Counted from the first letter of the stretch, positions 8,694-17,933 are shown. The stretch: 64,000 nt of DNA from Pseudomonadota bacterium (GCA_018242215.1 JAFECG010000027.1:262001-326000); one strand, 5' to 3'. Translations and numbers: made by a program. Notes: generated by a model not told the origin, from the sequence alone.

Positions 8694-9932
8694 TCAAGCC
8701 GCGACGAGGTCGACGGTTTCGATGACGTTGCGCATGAAGCCGGACGGGTTCCAGTTCGGCTTGTCGGGCTGAACGAGCCCGTTCGTGTTCGTGCACCGGA
8801 CCTGGACGCTCAAGCGACTGCCTGCGGCTGGGGATGAGATCTTGGCGTCCCATCGCCGGAAGCCGTATTTGCCGTCATCTGGGCCGAGTTCGGCCGCCTG
8901 CCAGCTGGCGCCGCCATCAATCGAAGTTTCGACTTTCGCGACGCCGCAGTCGCCGCCGAAGGCGATGCCGCGAAGGTCGGTTGGTCCCGACGTCTTGATG
9001 CTATCGCCGGGAGCGACGTTGGTAAAAAATGAGCGTGGAACCATCCGGTTGATCGGGACCATTTTCACGTCTTTCTCGCCTGGCGTGATGTTGGCACCCG
9101 GAGTGTCCGGTATCAGATAGGCCTTCTTGGTCCAGAAATTCTCGTCGGGCTTGTCGAGCACATCGATGTCCGTCAGCATTTTCATCCAATAGGTCGCGTA
9201 CCAGCCCGGCACGATCAACCGCAGCGGAAAGCCATTAAGGAACGGCAGCGCTTCACCGTTCATTGCGTAGGCGACCATCACTTCGCCATCGCGCGCGTGA
9301 TCGATCGTGAGCGACTTCATGAAGTGCGGGCCGCCTTCGATCACAGGCTTTTCAAGACCCGCGAACCGCACTTGGATGCTCCCGGACTTCACCCCGGCGC
9401 GATCAAGCAGATCCTTGAGGCGGAACCCCGTCCACTTTGCGTTCCCCATTGCGCCATTTCCCCATTCAGCGCCCGGCACGCGTGGACCGAAGAACCCGCG
9501 CGAATTGCCGGAACACTGATTGATGGCGGCCATTTCGACGCGCGGTAATTTTTGAATGAGTTCGGGCAGCGAAAGCGACAATTCCCGTTCGACGTTACCG
9601 TGAACTTTGAGACGAAAGGTGTTGACGTCAACGCTCTCCGGAATTCCGGCCCAATGCCAGCGGACGTAGAACTGATCGTTGGGGGTGAAGACACCCTTAT
9701 CGAACGTATCCCATGGCGTCTCCAGAAGCGGCGGGCGCGTCCGCTGCACGATCATCTTTCCTTTTTGCGGGAAGGACGTCGTTGTTGCGCGCTCGCCACC
9801 GCCTCCCGAAAACGGCAGATCCACCATATCGGCCAAAGCGGGCGCCGATACCAAGGCCGCGCCGCCCAAAGCGGCACTCCCCAGAAGGGCCCTCCGCGTC
9901 AGAGCGCGCTTCTCGAATGCGAACGGTATCAC
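8694..9932 (-). CDS. sorA: SorA-like periplasmic sulfite oxidase/dehydrogenase, Mo subunit
   Basis: This 412-residue protein belongs to the sulfite oxidase family and should oxidise sulfite to sulfate in the periplasm. It begins with a twin-arginine-type signal (LTRRALLGSAALGGAAL), as expected for a Mo-cofactor enzyme exported folded. The Mo-ligating cysteine is Cys140 in AINQCSGNSRG. The C-terminal part fits the Mo-co dimerisation domain. It is followed 12 bp later by the cytochrome gene, which makes the SorAB type more likely than the MsrP (YedY) type. Sulfite could come from organosulfonate or methylated sulfur compound breakdown. Confidence 0.9.
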   Translation of the reverse strand: MIPFAFEKRALTRRALLGSAALGGAALVSAPALADMVDLPFSGGGGERATTTSFPQKGKMIVQRTRPPLLETPWDTFDKGVFTPNDQFYVRWHWAGIPESVDVNTFRLKVHGNVERELSLSLPELIQKLPRVEMAAINQCSGNSRGFFGPRVPGAEWGNGAMGNAKWTGFRLKDLLDRAGVKSGSIQVRFAGLEKPVIEGGPHFMKSLTIDHARDGEVMVAYAMNGEALPFLNGFPLRLIVPGWYATYWMKMLTDIDVLDKPDENFWTKKAYLIPDTPGANITPGEKDVKMVPINRMVPRSFFTNVAPGDSIKTSGPTDLRGIAFGGDCGVAKVETSIDGGASWQAAELGPDDGKYGFRRWDAKISSPAAGSRLSVQVRCTNTNGLVQPDKPNWNPSGFMRNVIETVDLVAA

Positions 9933-10117
9933 GGGCGACCTCCAACAAGAAAAATCGAACGAAAAACTCTCTTGCCCATCAACGCGAGATCGGTCGCGCT
10001 AGTCCAATTCAACTCTTTAATCGTTCCAATCGAACGGCCTTTTCGATCGGTCGTCAGCCCAGCCGGCGAGCAAATTTTCCGCAAAGCACAATGTGCGGCA
10101 CATTATCCAATTCTGTT

Positions 10118-10154
10118 CCAGATCAGCCCTATCGGGACAATAGGCAGAAGCTAT
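10118..10154 (+). promoter_or_regulatory. OxyR-type operator upstream of ahpC
   Basis: CTAT (10129-10132), ATAG (10140-10143) and CTAT (10151-10154) are separated by exactly seven bases each. They match three of the four tetrads of the ATAG-N7-CTAT-N7-ATAG-N7-CTAT OxyR consensus. The fourth position (10118-10121, ccag) matches only at two bases. The site lies about 94 bp upstream of ahpC and immediately before a TTGAAG (10154-10159) that could be the -35. This is the standard position for activation by oxidised OxyR, and oxyR is the third gene downstream. Confidence 0.75.
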
Positions 10155-10202
10155 TGAAGTTGCGACATTTATCCAATTTTTCTATGGCGCCATGCGATGT
10201 AT

Positions 10203-10217
10203 ATTGCGCTGCGCAAT
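10203..10217 (+). promoter_or_regulatory. Perfect inverted repeat in the ahpC leader
   Basis: ATTGCGC, one T, then GCGCAAT form a perfect 7-bp palindrome about 30 bp before the ahpC start, probably inside the 5' leader. It could be a leader hairpin or an operator. It shares the ATTGCGCAAT half-sites with the palindrome at 6870-6884. Confidence 0.35.
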
Positions 10218-10247
10218 CACATTCCTTCGCAACCACCAGGACAACCG

Positions 10248-10811
10248 ATGTCTCTCATCAATACCGCGATCAAGCCGTTCAAAGCCCAGGCGTTCAAGCA
10301 GGGCAAGTTCATCGAAGTTTCGGAAGCCGACATCAAAGGCAAGTGGGCGGTCTTCTTCTTTTATCCGGCCGACTTCACCTTCGTATGCCCGACCGAACTC
10401 GGCGACCTCGCGGACCATTACGCCGAGCTGCAACGGGTTGGCGTCGAGGTCTTCTCTGTTTCGACCGACACCCATTTCACCCACAAGGCATGGCACGACA
10501 GCTCCGAAACCATCGGCAAGATCAAGTATGCGATGATCGGCGATCCGACGGGCACGATCACCCGCAACTTCGAGGTCATGCGTGAAGGCGAAGGCCTCGC
10601 GGACCGCGGCACCTTCGTTGTCGATCCAAAGGGCATCATCCAGGCAATGGAAGTGACGGCCGAAGGCATTGGTCGCAACGCCGCCGACCTGCTTCGCAAG
10701 GTCAAGGCCGCTCAGTACGTCGCAGCCCACCCGAACGAGGTTTGCCCCGCGAAGTGGGAAGAGGGCCAGAAGACGCTCGCGCCCTCGCTTCAGCTCGTTG
10801 GCAAGATCTAA
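10248..10811 (+). CDS. ahpC: Alkyl hydroperoxide reductase peroxiredoxin AhpC
   Basis: This 187-residue typical two-cysteine peroxiredoxin reduces organic peroxides and H2O2 in the cytoplasm. The peroxidatic Cys47 is in [12 protein letters not shown] and the resolving Cys166 in [11 protein letters not shown]; both positions agree with the enterobacterial enzyme. I chose ATG at 10248 ([16 protein letters not shown]), which matches the family N-terminus and has AGGA upstream. The frame is open further upstream but looks like leader. ahpF and oxyR follow on the same strand, so AhpC should be recycled by AhpF and induced by OxyR. Confidence 0.96.
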   Translation: MSLINTAIKPFKAQAFKQGKFIEVSEADIKGKWAVFFFYPADFTFVCPTELGDLADHYAELQRVGVEVFSVSTDTHFTHKAWHDSSETIGKIKYAMIGDPTGTITRNFEVMREGEGLADRGTFVVDPKGIIQAMEVTAEGIGRNAADLLRKVKAAQYVAAHPNEVCPAKWEEGQKTLAPSLQLVGKI

Positions 10812-10820
10812 CCAACGTCG

Positions 10821-10848
10821 GATGGACTTCGTTCTGCGAAAGTCCATC
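10821..10848 (+). terminator. Intercistronic hairpin between ahpC and ahpF
   Basis: GATGGACTT (10821-10829) pairs perfectly with AAGTCCATC (10840-10848) around a ten-base loop. It starts ten bases after the ahpC stop and lacks a T-run. It may act as a partial terminator or 3' stabiliser that lets AhpC be made in excess over AhpF. Confidence 0.5.
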
Positions 10849-10946
10849 GGGCGTCGTTTCAGACAATCGCGGTGTCGCCGTTCTTCCAGCTTGACGGCGA
10901 CGCGCTCCACAACCTCGGTCCAACCGACCGCGAACAGGACATTGCC

Positions 10947-12527
10947 ATGCTCGATGATGCTCTCAAATCACAGATCAAAGCCTATCTCGAAAAGGTCGTT
11001 CGCCCCATCGAGATTCATGCGGCGATCGACTCGAGCGCGAAGTCCATGGAGATGGTGAGCCTGCTGACCGACATCGCCAACCTTTCGGACAAGATCACGC
11101 TTGTCGAAGAGCAGGCGAGCACCGAAAGGACGCCCTCGTTCGCCCTGACGAGTCCTGGCCACGACATCAGCTTGCGCTTTGCGGGCATTCCGCTCGGCCA
11201 CGAATTCACGTCTCTCGTGCTCGCTCTTCTGCAGGTCGGCGGCCATCCGCCTCGGGTCGAACAAGAGATCATCGACCAGATCCGTACCCTCGATGGCGAC
11301 TTCAGCTTCGAGACCTATTTTTCGCTGTCCTGCCAGAACTGCCCGGACGTCGTGCAAGCTCTGAACCTGATGGCGGTACTTAATCCGCGCATCAAACACG
11401 TGGCTATCGATGGGGGAGTCTTCCCGAAGGAAGTCGAAGCCCGCCAGATCATGTCGGTGCCCGCGATCTATCTGAACGGCGAGATCTTCGGCCAGGGCCG
11501 CATGGATGTCGAACAGATCCTCGCCAAGATCGATACCGCATCCGCGGCGCGCAATGCAGAGAAGATCAACAACCAGGAACCGTTCGAAGTCCTCATCGTG
11601 GGCGGCGGTCCCGCCGGCGCCGCAGCTGCAATCTATGCAGCCCGCAAAGGTATTCGCACCGGTATCGCGACGGAACGTTTCGGCGGCCAGGTGCTCGACA
11701 CCGCCGCGATCGAGAACTTCATCTCGGTTCGCCACACCGAAGGGCCTGAACTTGCCTCGGCCCTCGAAGAGCACGTCAAGGAATACGGCGTTGAGATCAT
11801 GAACCTTCAGCGCGCTGAAAAGCTCGTGCGGAAGGGAGACCATCTCGAAGTCGCACTCGCAAGTGGCGCTGCCCTGAGATCAAAGTCCGTGATCCTTACG
11901 ACCGGCGCCCGCTGGCGCCAGCTCGGCGTGCCCGGCGAGCAGGATTACCGCAACAAGGGCGTCACCTATTGCCCGCATTGCGATGGTCCTCTGTTCAAGG
12001 GCAAGCGCGTCGCGGTGATCGGGGGTGGCAATTCCGGCGTCGAGGCCGCTATCGATCTTGCCGGAATTGTCGACCATGTCACCCTGATCGAACTCGACTT
12101 CAAGCTCCGTGCTGATGAGGTGCTCCAGCGCAAACTCCGAAGCTTGGCAAACGTTGATATCGTGACGTGCGCCAAAACTTTGGAAGTCAAAGGTGACGGT
12201 CACAAGGTGACCGGGCTCGCTTATGAAAACCGCAGGACATCCGATAAGCGCGTCCTCCCTCTCGATGGTGTTTTCGTGCAGATCGGCCTGCTGCCGAACA
12301 CGGAATGGCTCAAAGGCACGCTCGAGCTAACCCCGCACGGCGAGATTGTGGTCGACTCCCACGGACGGACCTCGATGCCCGGCGTATTCGCTGCCGGAGA
12401 CTGCACCACGACGCCTTACAAGCAGATCGTCATCGCGGTCGGCGAGGGCGCTAAAGCGTCGCTTGCGGCCTTTGACCATCTTATCCGGATCTCGGCACCG
12501 GACGAAGAAGAGGTGAAAGCCGCGTAG
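10947..12527 (+). CDS. ahpF: Alkyl hydroperoxide reductase subunit F (NADH:peroxiredoxin reductase)
   Basis: This 526-residue flavoenzyme uses NADH to reduce AhpC. The N-terminal tandem thioredoxin-like domain has SCQNCPD (Cys129, Cys132). The thioredoxin-reductase-like part has the FAD motif [21 protein letters not shown] and the redox pair YCPHCDG (Cys342, Cys345). It also has the NAD(P) motif [19 protein letters not shown] and the FAD-closing [10 protein letters not shown] start at ATG 10947 ([17 protein letters not shown]) with AGGAC upstream, which gives the usual family length. It lies 135 bp after ahpC and 24 bp before oxyR. Confidence 0.96.
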   Translation: MLDDALKSQIKAYLEKVVRPIEIHAAIDSSAKSMEMVSLLTDIANLSDKITLVEEQASTERTPSFALTSPGHDISLRFAGIPLGHEFTSLVLALLQVGGHPPRVEQEIIDQIRTLDGDFSFETYFSLSCQNCPDVVQALNLMAVLNPRIKHVAIDGGVFPKEVEARQIMSVPAIYLNGEIFGQGRMDVEQILAKIDTASAARNAEKINNQEPFEVLIVGGGPAGAAAAIYAARKGIRTGIATERFGGQVLDTAAIENFISVRHTEGPELASALEEHVKEYGVEIMNLQRAEKLVRKGDHLEVALASGAALRSKSVILTTGARWRQLGVPGEQDYRNKGVTYCPHCDGPLFKGKRVAVIGGGNSGVEAAIDLAGIVDHVTLIELDFKLRADEVLQRKLRSLANVDIVTCAKTLEVKGDGHKVTGLAYENRRTSDKRVLPLDGVFVQIGLLPNTEWLKGTLELTPHGEIVVDSHGRTSMPGVFAAGDCTTTPYKQIVIAVGEGAKASLAAFDHLIRISAPDEEEVKAA

Positions 12528-12551
12528 GCGGATCGATATCCCGGAGACGAT

Positions 12552-13514
12552 ATGACATTGCGCGAGCTCGAATATCTGGTTGCGCTCGCGAAATATCGCC
12601 ATTTCGGGAAAGCGGCGGAGGCATGCCTTGTCAGCCAACCGACGCTTTCAGCGCAGATCAAAAAGCTCGAGGACGAACTTGGCGTCGCATTAGTCGAGCG
12701 CGACTCCCGTGGCGTCATCCTGACATCCTACGGACACGAGACGGCCGCCCGAGCGCGCCAGATCCTCGTGGAAATCGAACAGCTGAAGCAGAGCGTTCAG
12801 CAGAACCGGAATCCCGAGGCGGGAACTCTTCGTCTTGGCATCTTCCCGACGCTTGGCCCGTATCTGCTTCCGCATATCGTCCCTGCAGTTCGAAAGCGTT
12901 TTCCCAAACTCGAGCTTCTGTTGATCGAAGAAAAGAGCATCAACCTGCTCTCGCGCCTTCGTGACGGCGAGATCGACGCTGCTGTCCTGGCGCTGCCCGT
13001 CGGCGATACTCAGCTGCGGGCCGAAGTTCTATTCGAAGAGCGCTTCCTGCTTGCCGTCCCGAACAGCCATCCTTTCGCGCGCCGCGCATCTATTGGCCTT
13101 CGCGAGCTCGTCGATCACGATCTAATGTTGCTTGAGGACGGTCACTGCCTTCGCGATCAGGCACTCGATATCTGCGGATTTTCCGGGGCGTCGGAGCGGT
13201 CGACCTTTCGCGCGACAAGCCTTGAGACATTGCGTCAGATGGTGAGTGCGGAAGTCGGAATCACGCTGCTTCCGGAGCTTGCGACGCTCAACCAGGGAAC
13301 GCTCGCGAGCGGCATCCATCTTTTGACCTTCAGCGACTCCAATCCAAGTCGCCAGATTGCAATGTGCTGGCGCAAGAGTTCCGCGCGGGAAGCTCTCTTT
13401 CTGGCTCTGGCGGAACTTTTTCGGAACCAGGCGCAGAACATTCTTCCGACATCGTCGCAAACTGCTGGTCAGGGCTCGCGAACGTCGTCACGCCGAAAGC
13501 TGGCGGCATCGTAG
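12552..13514 (+). CDS. oxyR: OxyR, LysR-type peroxide sensor and activator
   Basis: This 320-residue regulator has an N-terminal winged helix (HFGKAAEACLVSQPTLSAQI). The regulatory domain contains the redox switch GHCLRDQALDIC. The two cysteines are Cys199 and Cys208, the same numbers as in Escherichia coli OxyR, where H2O2 links them by a disulfide. The spacing and the GHCLRDQ context separate it from ordinary LysR proteins. It lies 24 bp after ahpF in the same direction and can be expected to act on the site at 10118-10154. Confidence 0.95.
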   Translation: MTLRELEYLVALAKYRHFGKAAEACLVSQPTLSAQIKKLEDELGVALVERDSRGVILTSYGHETAARARQILVEIEQLKQSVQQNRNPEAGTLRLGIFPTLGPYLLPHIVPAVRKRFPKLELLLIEEKSINLLSRLRDGEIDAAVLALPVGDTQLRAEVLFEERFLLAVPNSHPFARRASIGLRELVDHDLMLLEDGHCLRDQALDICGFSGASERSTFRATSLETLRQMVSAEVGITLLPELATLNQGTLASGIHLLTFSDSNPSRQIAMCWRKSSAREALFLALAELFRNQAQNILPTSSQTAGQGSRTSSRRKLAAS

Positions 13515-13526
13515 CGCCGGCTATTT
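13498..13526 (+). terminator. Probable terminator at the end of oxyR
   Basis: AGCTGGCG (13498-13505) pairs with CGCCGGCT (13515-13522) with one T-G wobble, around a nine-base loop holding the oxyR stop codon. ATTTATTG follows. This would end the ahpC-ahpF-oxyR transcript. Confidence 0.5.
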
Positions 13527-13667
13527 ATTGCTCCCGTAGCGAGGCGCAGCCGTGTTTCCCTGCAACACACGAACAGTTTTAGCGTTTTCGCTGCGCGGAT
13601 CCGATTCCGATTTCCGTTGACTCGCCCTAATGTTGCCCTCGGCAACTCATTACGGGGAGATCTGCCG

Positions 13668-13883
13668 ATGATCGAATGGGCGAATAGGGAATTGTCGACC
13701 CTCGAAGGTCAGCTGGCGTTTTGGAAGGGCGGCGTTGCGCGCGTTTTCAACGGTCCCGCTTCCGATGACGAAATTACGGATGCCGTCATCGCAACACTCG
13801 AAAAGCATGTCGCCGATTGGCGGGCCTTGATGAACGAACACAATATTCCCGTGCAAAAAGCGTTCGATCCAAACAACGCTTGA
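13668..13883 (+). CDS. Small hypothetical protein, 71 residues
   Basis: I do not recognise this protein. ATG at 13668 is preceded by a strong GGGGAGA seven bases upstream, and the product begins MIEWANRELSTLEGQLAFW. It is soluble-looking and mostly helical, with an acidic middle (ASDDEITDAVIATLEKHV) and a tryptophan-containing C-terminal helix (VADWRALMNEHNI). It has no signal peptide, cysteines or membrane segment. It stands alone between oxyR and a decayed cupin gene. The ribosome site and good coding bias make it probably real. Confidence 0.65.
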   Translation: MIEWANRELSTLEGQLAFWKGGVARVFNGPASDDEITDAVIATLEKHVADWRALMNEHNIPVQKAFDPNNA

Positions 13884-13919
13884 TACACGACGTCGCCCCG
13901 TTGCCGAGGTGCCGTCCGC

Positions 13920-14369
13920 TTAGACGCGGCGCCAGGAGAGCTTTGTAGGATCGGCAAGTTTAATGTCGACGGGCCCGAGTCCAAACACCGCGATGACGAC
14001 GGGGTCTTTGATGTCAGCAGGCACACCCTCGTAATGAAACGTGCGCGCGCCCTGCGCTTGACGAAACCGCCCGCCGGAATCTCCACGCAATCCTTAGGCG
14101 CGAAATCAGCGCCGCTGTTTACCCACCACGTCCCCGACAGAACCATCTGAATGCGGTCCGTCGCATAGCTGTGGGGTGCGCTGAACCAGCCAGCGTTCCA
14201 CTTCATCAGCACGAGGTACGGCCGAGGTGCGTCGAAGTCACCTTAAAGCTTCGCCATTTCGCCGCTGTGCTGGAATGTGATGGCATCGTGCTGCATCGAT
14301 TGGCGCGGCGTTGGCGGCACCGGACGCCAATGCCATCGCCGAGGACAATAGAAAAGCGCGACGTTCCAC
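13920..14369 (-). pseudogene. Decayed secreted cupin-domain gene (two frameshifts and a nonsense codon)
   Basis: A 150-codon gene can be rebuilt across frames. It starts at GTG 14369 with GGAGG six bases upstream and a signal peptide, VERRAFLLSSAMALASGAAN. A frameshift near 14287-14300 moves to the frame encoding DAITFQHSGEMAKL, which hits TAA at 14243-14245. The same frame continues as GDFDAPRPYLVLMKWNAGWF and a cupin core (VLSGTWWVNSGADFAPKD, VEIPAGGFVKR). A second shift near 14050-14062 returns to the first frame and ends HYEGVPADIKDPVVIAVFG ... LSWRRV. The shifts compensate each other, but the internal stop remains, so the gene is very probably inactive unless the read has errors. Confidence 0.8.
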
Positions 14370-14890
14370 GAACGGCCTCCAGCGATTTTAACGGAGGACG
14401 CTCACAACGGACATACGAGCCCCGCATCCTCGTTAGAGTTTATAAGTCGCAGCTTTTTCGTTCCAGACGCTGAGACGCTTGGCAGGTCTGCATCGAGATT
14501 ATTGGCAAGCTATTTTTGAGAAATAGGAGGGCCCGGCTTGGGGGGTAAGCCGGGCCCTGTCAGTCGAAGCGGCGCGTGGGTGGGGGGTGAGGGACGGCGC
14601 GCGCTTCTTTACAAAGCGGACCCGCCTAACGTGAGAGACCATGCCGATAGGGCCATGGATCCGCTTGGCAAGTTATGTGTGCGCCCGTTGAATTGCTGGC
14701 ACCACTCAGCCCGGCGAACTATGTCAATGCCCATTAAGTAGGCTGTATGGTCTATTGCGGGGGTGGCGCCCATTACGCTCTCAACCGCGGCATTGCGCTC
14801 CTGTCAGGACTTTAAGAATTCCCTGCTTGATATCTGCCGCTATGACGTCCGACGCTATCCCGCGATCGCCACGATAAGGGGTGAGATCCG
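14370..14890. other. 521-bp intergenic region with tandem hairpins
   Basis: No protein gene is credible here. The region holds the cupin pseudogene promoter side, two strong hairpins at 14529-14610 described separately, and the promoter side of the histidine kinase gene (ribosome site GGGGTGAG before 14891). The right half, 14611-14870, shows nothing I can name. Confidence 0.5.
14529..14610. ncRNA. Tandem G-loop hairpins, candidate small RNA or terminator pair
   Basis: GGGCCCGGCTT (14529-14539) and AAGCCGGGCCC (14547-14557) form a perfect 11-bp stem with loop GGGGGGT. A second hairpin pairs 14566-14576 with 14598-14607 with one bulge. Its loop is very G-rich (GTGGGTGGGGGGTGAGGGA) and TTT follows on the plus strand. 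Read on the minus strand both loops are C-rich, like anti-Shine-Dalgarno loops of alphaproteobacterial small RNAs. Direction and function are not settled; a double terminator is the plain alternative. Confidence 0.4.
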
Positions 14891-17254
14891 ATGCGCCGTA
14901 TATCGTTAAAAGTCTTGATCGCAGCAGCGATCTCCGTCGTGTCGTTTCTTCTGACAATCGCCGTCTCCTACGTGGTGGGCCGTGATGCCGTGGATCGTCT
15001 CGAGCTGCAGATCGGGCAGTCCCTGGCACTTCTCGCCGATGAGATGCAAGACAAGCTTGACCGTGCCATGTTCGAGCGCCTCCAATCGCTCGACAACATG
15101 GCGGCACTCGGCAAGCTTCTGCAGAAGGAGGACTCGCCCCAGGCCCTGCGCGCCTCGCTCGAAAGATTTCAAAACGCCTATTCCGATTATTCCTGGATTG
15201 GCTTTGCAGATACTCAAGGCAAGGTTCTGAGCGCCACAGGCGGCGAATTCGAGGGCCGCAACGTAAAGGACCAAGTCTGGTTCAAGAAGGGGCTCGATGA
15301 GGCCTTCGTCGGCGACGTAAAGCTGCCGAACGCACCCAAGACCTCTCGAATACCGCACGAAGGCCGTGGCGCATCGGATTTTATCGATCTCGCCGTTCCA
15401 GTGTTGGATGAAAACGGGACGGTCGGCGTTCTCGGCGCAACGCTCAGCGCCGATTGGGCCGAAGAAGTGCGCGACACGCTTCTTGGCAGCATGAAGGACT
15501 CGATTCCCGCCGATGTGATCGTGCTGAATGAAGAAAAGCAGGTTCTGTTCGGCCCGGATGATCTCACCGGTAGGACGTTAGACCTTCGCAGCGTTCGCGC
15601 CGCTCGGCCCGGCAAAGCGGGATTTGCCGTCGAGCGTTGGCCTGACGGAACTTCATACGTGACCGGTTATTCGAAGAGCGACGGCTATCGCTCCTACACC
15701 GGCCTGAACTGGACCTTTTTGGTGCGGGAGAATCAGAAGCTCGCCTTCGCGCCCGTTTACAGCCTGCAGAAAAACATTCTGATTTGGGGTGGCATTTTCG
15801 CCTGTCTCGCTGCCGTCCTCGCATGGATCTTGGCGAGCAAGCTCTCGCAACCCCTGCTCCAACTCGCCGACGCGGCCGAAGAATTGAGACGCGGCCAGAC
15901 GATTGAATTGCCTCAGGTGGGCGGCTACGAGGAAGCACGCATCCTTTCCCAATCGCTGAGATCGCTCGTCAAGGAACTCGACGCGCAACGAGCGTCTCTC
16001 GCAACCGCCAACCAATCTCTTGAACGCCAGGTGCGCGAACGTACGCAACGCCTCGCGGAACAGAACATAGGATTGGAACGGGCCAAGGCCGCCGCTGAGA
16101 GCGCGACCGAAGCCAAGTCTCGCTTTCTCGCGGCCGCAAGCCACGACTTGCGCCAGCCGTTGCACGCATTGACCTTATTTGCCCGCGCGCTTTCTCGACG
16201 CGTCAGCGGCAATGAGGCAACGGCCCTTGTCGCGCAAATGGAGGAAGGCTTGCGGGGCCTGAAGGGCATGTTCGATGCCCTTCTCAATGTCTCGCGGCTC
16301 GACGCGAAGCTGATCGAACCGACCAAAATTCCCGTGTCCGTCTCCGAAGTGATCGAACGCATATCGGTCGGCTCACGTGTCGAGGCGGAACAGAACGGCC
16401 TTAAATTCCTGAGCCGCACGCGCGACTGGGCTCTCGAAACAGATGCTGCTCTGCTCGAAACCATTATCCGCAACCTCGTTTCGAATGCGTTGAAATTTAC
16501 GAAGGACGGTGGCGTGATCCTTGCCGCCCGTATACGCGAGGGGAAGCGTGTCATAGACGTGTACGACACCGGACCGGGCGTATCTCCCGATCGTCGGGAA
16601 AAGATATTCGAGGAATTCTCGCGAGCTGACCAACGTGCGTACGGCGTTAATGACGGTCTTGGCCTCGGACTTTCGATTGCGCGCCGCTATGCCGAGCTGC
16701 TCGACATGAAAATCCTCGTTTCCTCCAAACCCGGATCGGGCTCGCGCTTCACGATCGTCCTGCCCCAAGACGCAATGCTTAAACACGGCCGCCGCCTTCA
16801 GCCGACGCAATCGTCCGAGAGGGGCATCTCGGGAAAGAGAATTCTCGTGCTGGACGACGATCCGTTAATCGTCGCAGCACTAACCCGAGATTTGGAAGAT
16901 CGCGGTAATGTCGTTTTTGGATATCAGTCCGGCGCGGATGCCGAGACAGGTTTACATAACGGTCTTGTAATAGATGCGGCGGTTCTTGATTTTGATCTGT
17001 GTGGATCGGAATCTGGCCTTGAATTCATCCGGAGAATGACGGCAAAATTAAACTGTGACATTCCGAGCGTTCTCCTGTCGGGAGGCACGGATTCGGCCAC
17101 TCTGGCCTTGCTCGCAAAGTCAGGAATGCCATGGCTGACGAAACCTGCCGATCCCGAGCTCATTGCTGCGACGCTCAGCGTGATACTCAAACCGCAGAAA
17201 ATTTCGCAAAGCGGCATTGACCTGGAAATCGGAGCAGACGTGAATGCAGGCTGA
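14891..17254 (+). CDS. Hybrid sensor histidine kinase with periplasmic sensor domain
   Basis: This 787-residue membrane kinase has a first transmembrane helix near residues 6-28 and a periplasmic region of about 265 residues that looks like a double-Cache sensor. A second helix lies near 295-316 and is followed by a linker coiled coil. The H-box is AAASHDLRQPLHAL with phospho-acceptor His418. The N-box (NLVSNALKFT), G1 (DTGPGVSP) and G2 (GLGLGLSIARR) follow. The C-terminal receiver (ILVLDDDP) has Asp700 as probable phosphosite in AAVLDFDLCG. Its end overlaps the LuxR-type regulator gene by 11 bp, so the two form a unit. The signal is unknown. Confidence 0.9.
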   Translation: MRRISLKVLIAAAISVVSFLLTIAVSYVVGRDAVDRLELQIGQSLALLADEMQDKLDRAMFERLQSLDNMAALGKLLQKEDSPQALRASLERFQNAYSDYSWIGFADTQGKVLSATGGEFEGRNVKDQVWFKKGLDEAFVGDVKLPNAPKTSRIPHEGRGASDFIDLAVPVLDENGTVGVLGATLSADWAEEVRDTLLGSMKDSIPADVIVLNEEKQVLFGPDDLTGRTLDLRSVRAARPGKAGFAVERWPDGTSYVTGYSKSDGYRSYTGLNWTFLVRENQKLAFAPVYSLQKNILIWGGIFACLAAVLAWILASKLSQPLLQLADAAEELRRGQTIELPQVGGYEEARILSQSLRSLVKELDAQRASLATANQSLERQVRERTQRLAEQNIGLERAKAAAESATEAKSRFLAAASHDLRQPLHALTLFARALSRRVSGNEATALVAQMEEGLRGLKGMFDALLNVSRLDAKLIEPTKIPVSVSEVIERISVGSRVEAEQNGLKFLSRTRDWALETDAALLETIIRNLVSNALKFTKDGGVILAARIREGKRVIDVYDTGPGVSPDRREKIFEEFSRADQRAYGVNDGLGLGLSIARRYAELLDMKILVSSKPGSGSRFTIVLPQDAMLKHGRRLQPTQSSERGISGKRILVLDDDPLIVAALTRDLEDRGNVVFGYQSGADAETGLHNGLVIDAAVLDFDLCGSESGLEFIRRMTAKLNCDIPSVLLSGGTDSATLALLAKSGMPWLTKPADPELIAATLSVILKPQKISQSGIDLEIGADVNAG

Positions 17255-17933
17255 TATCGAAAGACCAACCGAGAACGTCCAGCGCGACACGGTTTTGATC
17301 GCTGACGATCACGGCCTTTATCGTTCGGGCTTCGGCTTTCTGCTTCGTGACCGGATGGGATTTCGTTCTGTCATTGAAGCCGCCACGTTCGATGCCGCTT
17401 TGGACCGCCTGGCAGAAACGCCCAACGTGGAACTGGCGCTCTTCGATCTCGCCATGCCCGGCATCTCGGGACCCGAAAGCCTGAGTGTCGTCAAGGATAC
17501 CTATCCCGGCATTCGCGTTGCCATCGTATCGGGTTCCGAGGAACGCAATGACGTCGTCAAAGCGGTCGCGATGGGCCTGAACGGCTATGTCCCGAAATCT
17601 TTGGCTGATGAAGAGATCGTCGGCGCACTGCACGATATTCTCGAAGGCCGCGTATTCGTTCCCCGTTTCATGACGTCGGGCGCGGCGGCGCGAGCAGGTA
17701 AGGCTGGCAATTCCGAAACGGCGGGAAACAAGGGGGACCCCGGCGGAGGAGCCACCTGCAAGCCCATTTCACCGCGCCAGCGCGATGTCCTGGATTGCGT
17801 CCGCCGGGGCCTTTCGAATAAAGAGATCGCGCGAGAATTGGACATCGCCGAAGGAACGGTAAAGATCCATCTCGCGGCTCTTTTTTCACACTTCGGTGCC
17901 CGCAACCGCACCGAACTTGCCACCCGAAGCTGA
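17244..17933 (+). CDS. NarL/LuxR-family response regulator
   Basis: This 229-residue regulator has an N-terminal receiver (LIADDHGLYRSGF) with phosphosite Asp68 in LALFDLAMPG and a C-terminal LuxR-type helix-turn-helix (SPRQRDVLDCVRRGLSNKEI, then AEGTVKIHLAALF). A glycine-rich linker joins them (GNKGDPGGGA). It overlaps the histidine kinase gene by 11 bp, so it is the likely partner. Its targets may include the neighbouring lone receiver gene, which lies tail to tail with it. Confidence 0.9.
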   Translation: MQADIERPTENVQRDTVLIADDHGLYRSGFGFLLRDRMGFRSVIEAATFDAALDRLAETPNVELALFDLAMPGISGPESLSVVKDTYPGIRVAIVSGSEERNDVVKAVAMGLNGYVPKSLADEEIVGALHDILEGRVFVPRFMTSGAAARAGKAGNSETAGNKGDPGGGATCKPISPRQRDVLDCVRRGLSNKEIARELDIAEGTVKIHLAALFSHFGARNRTELATRS

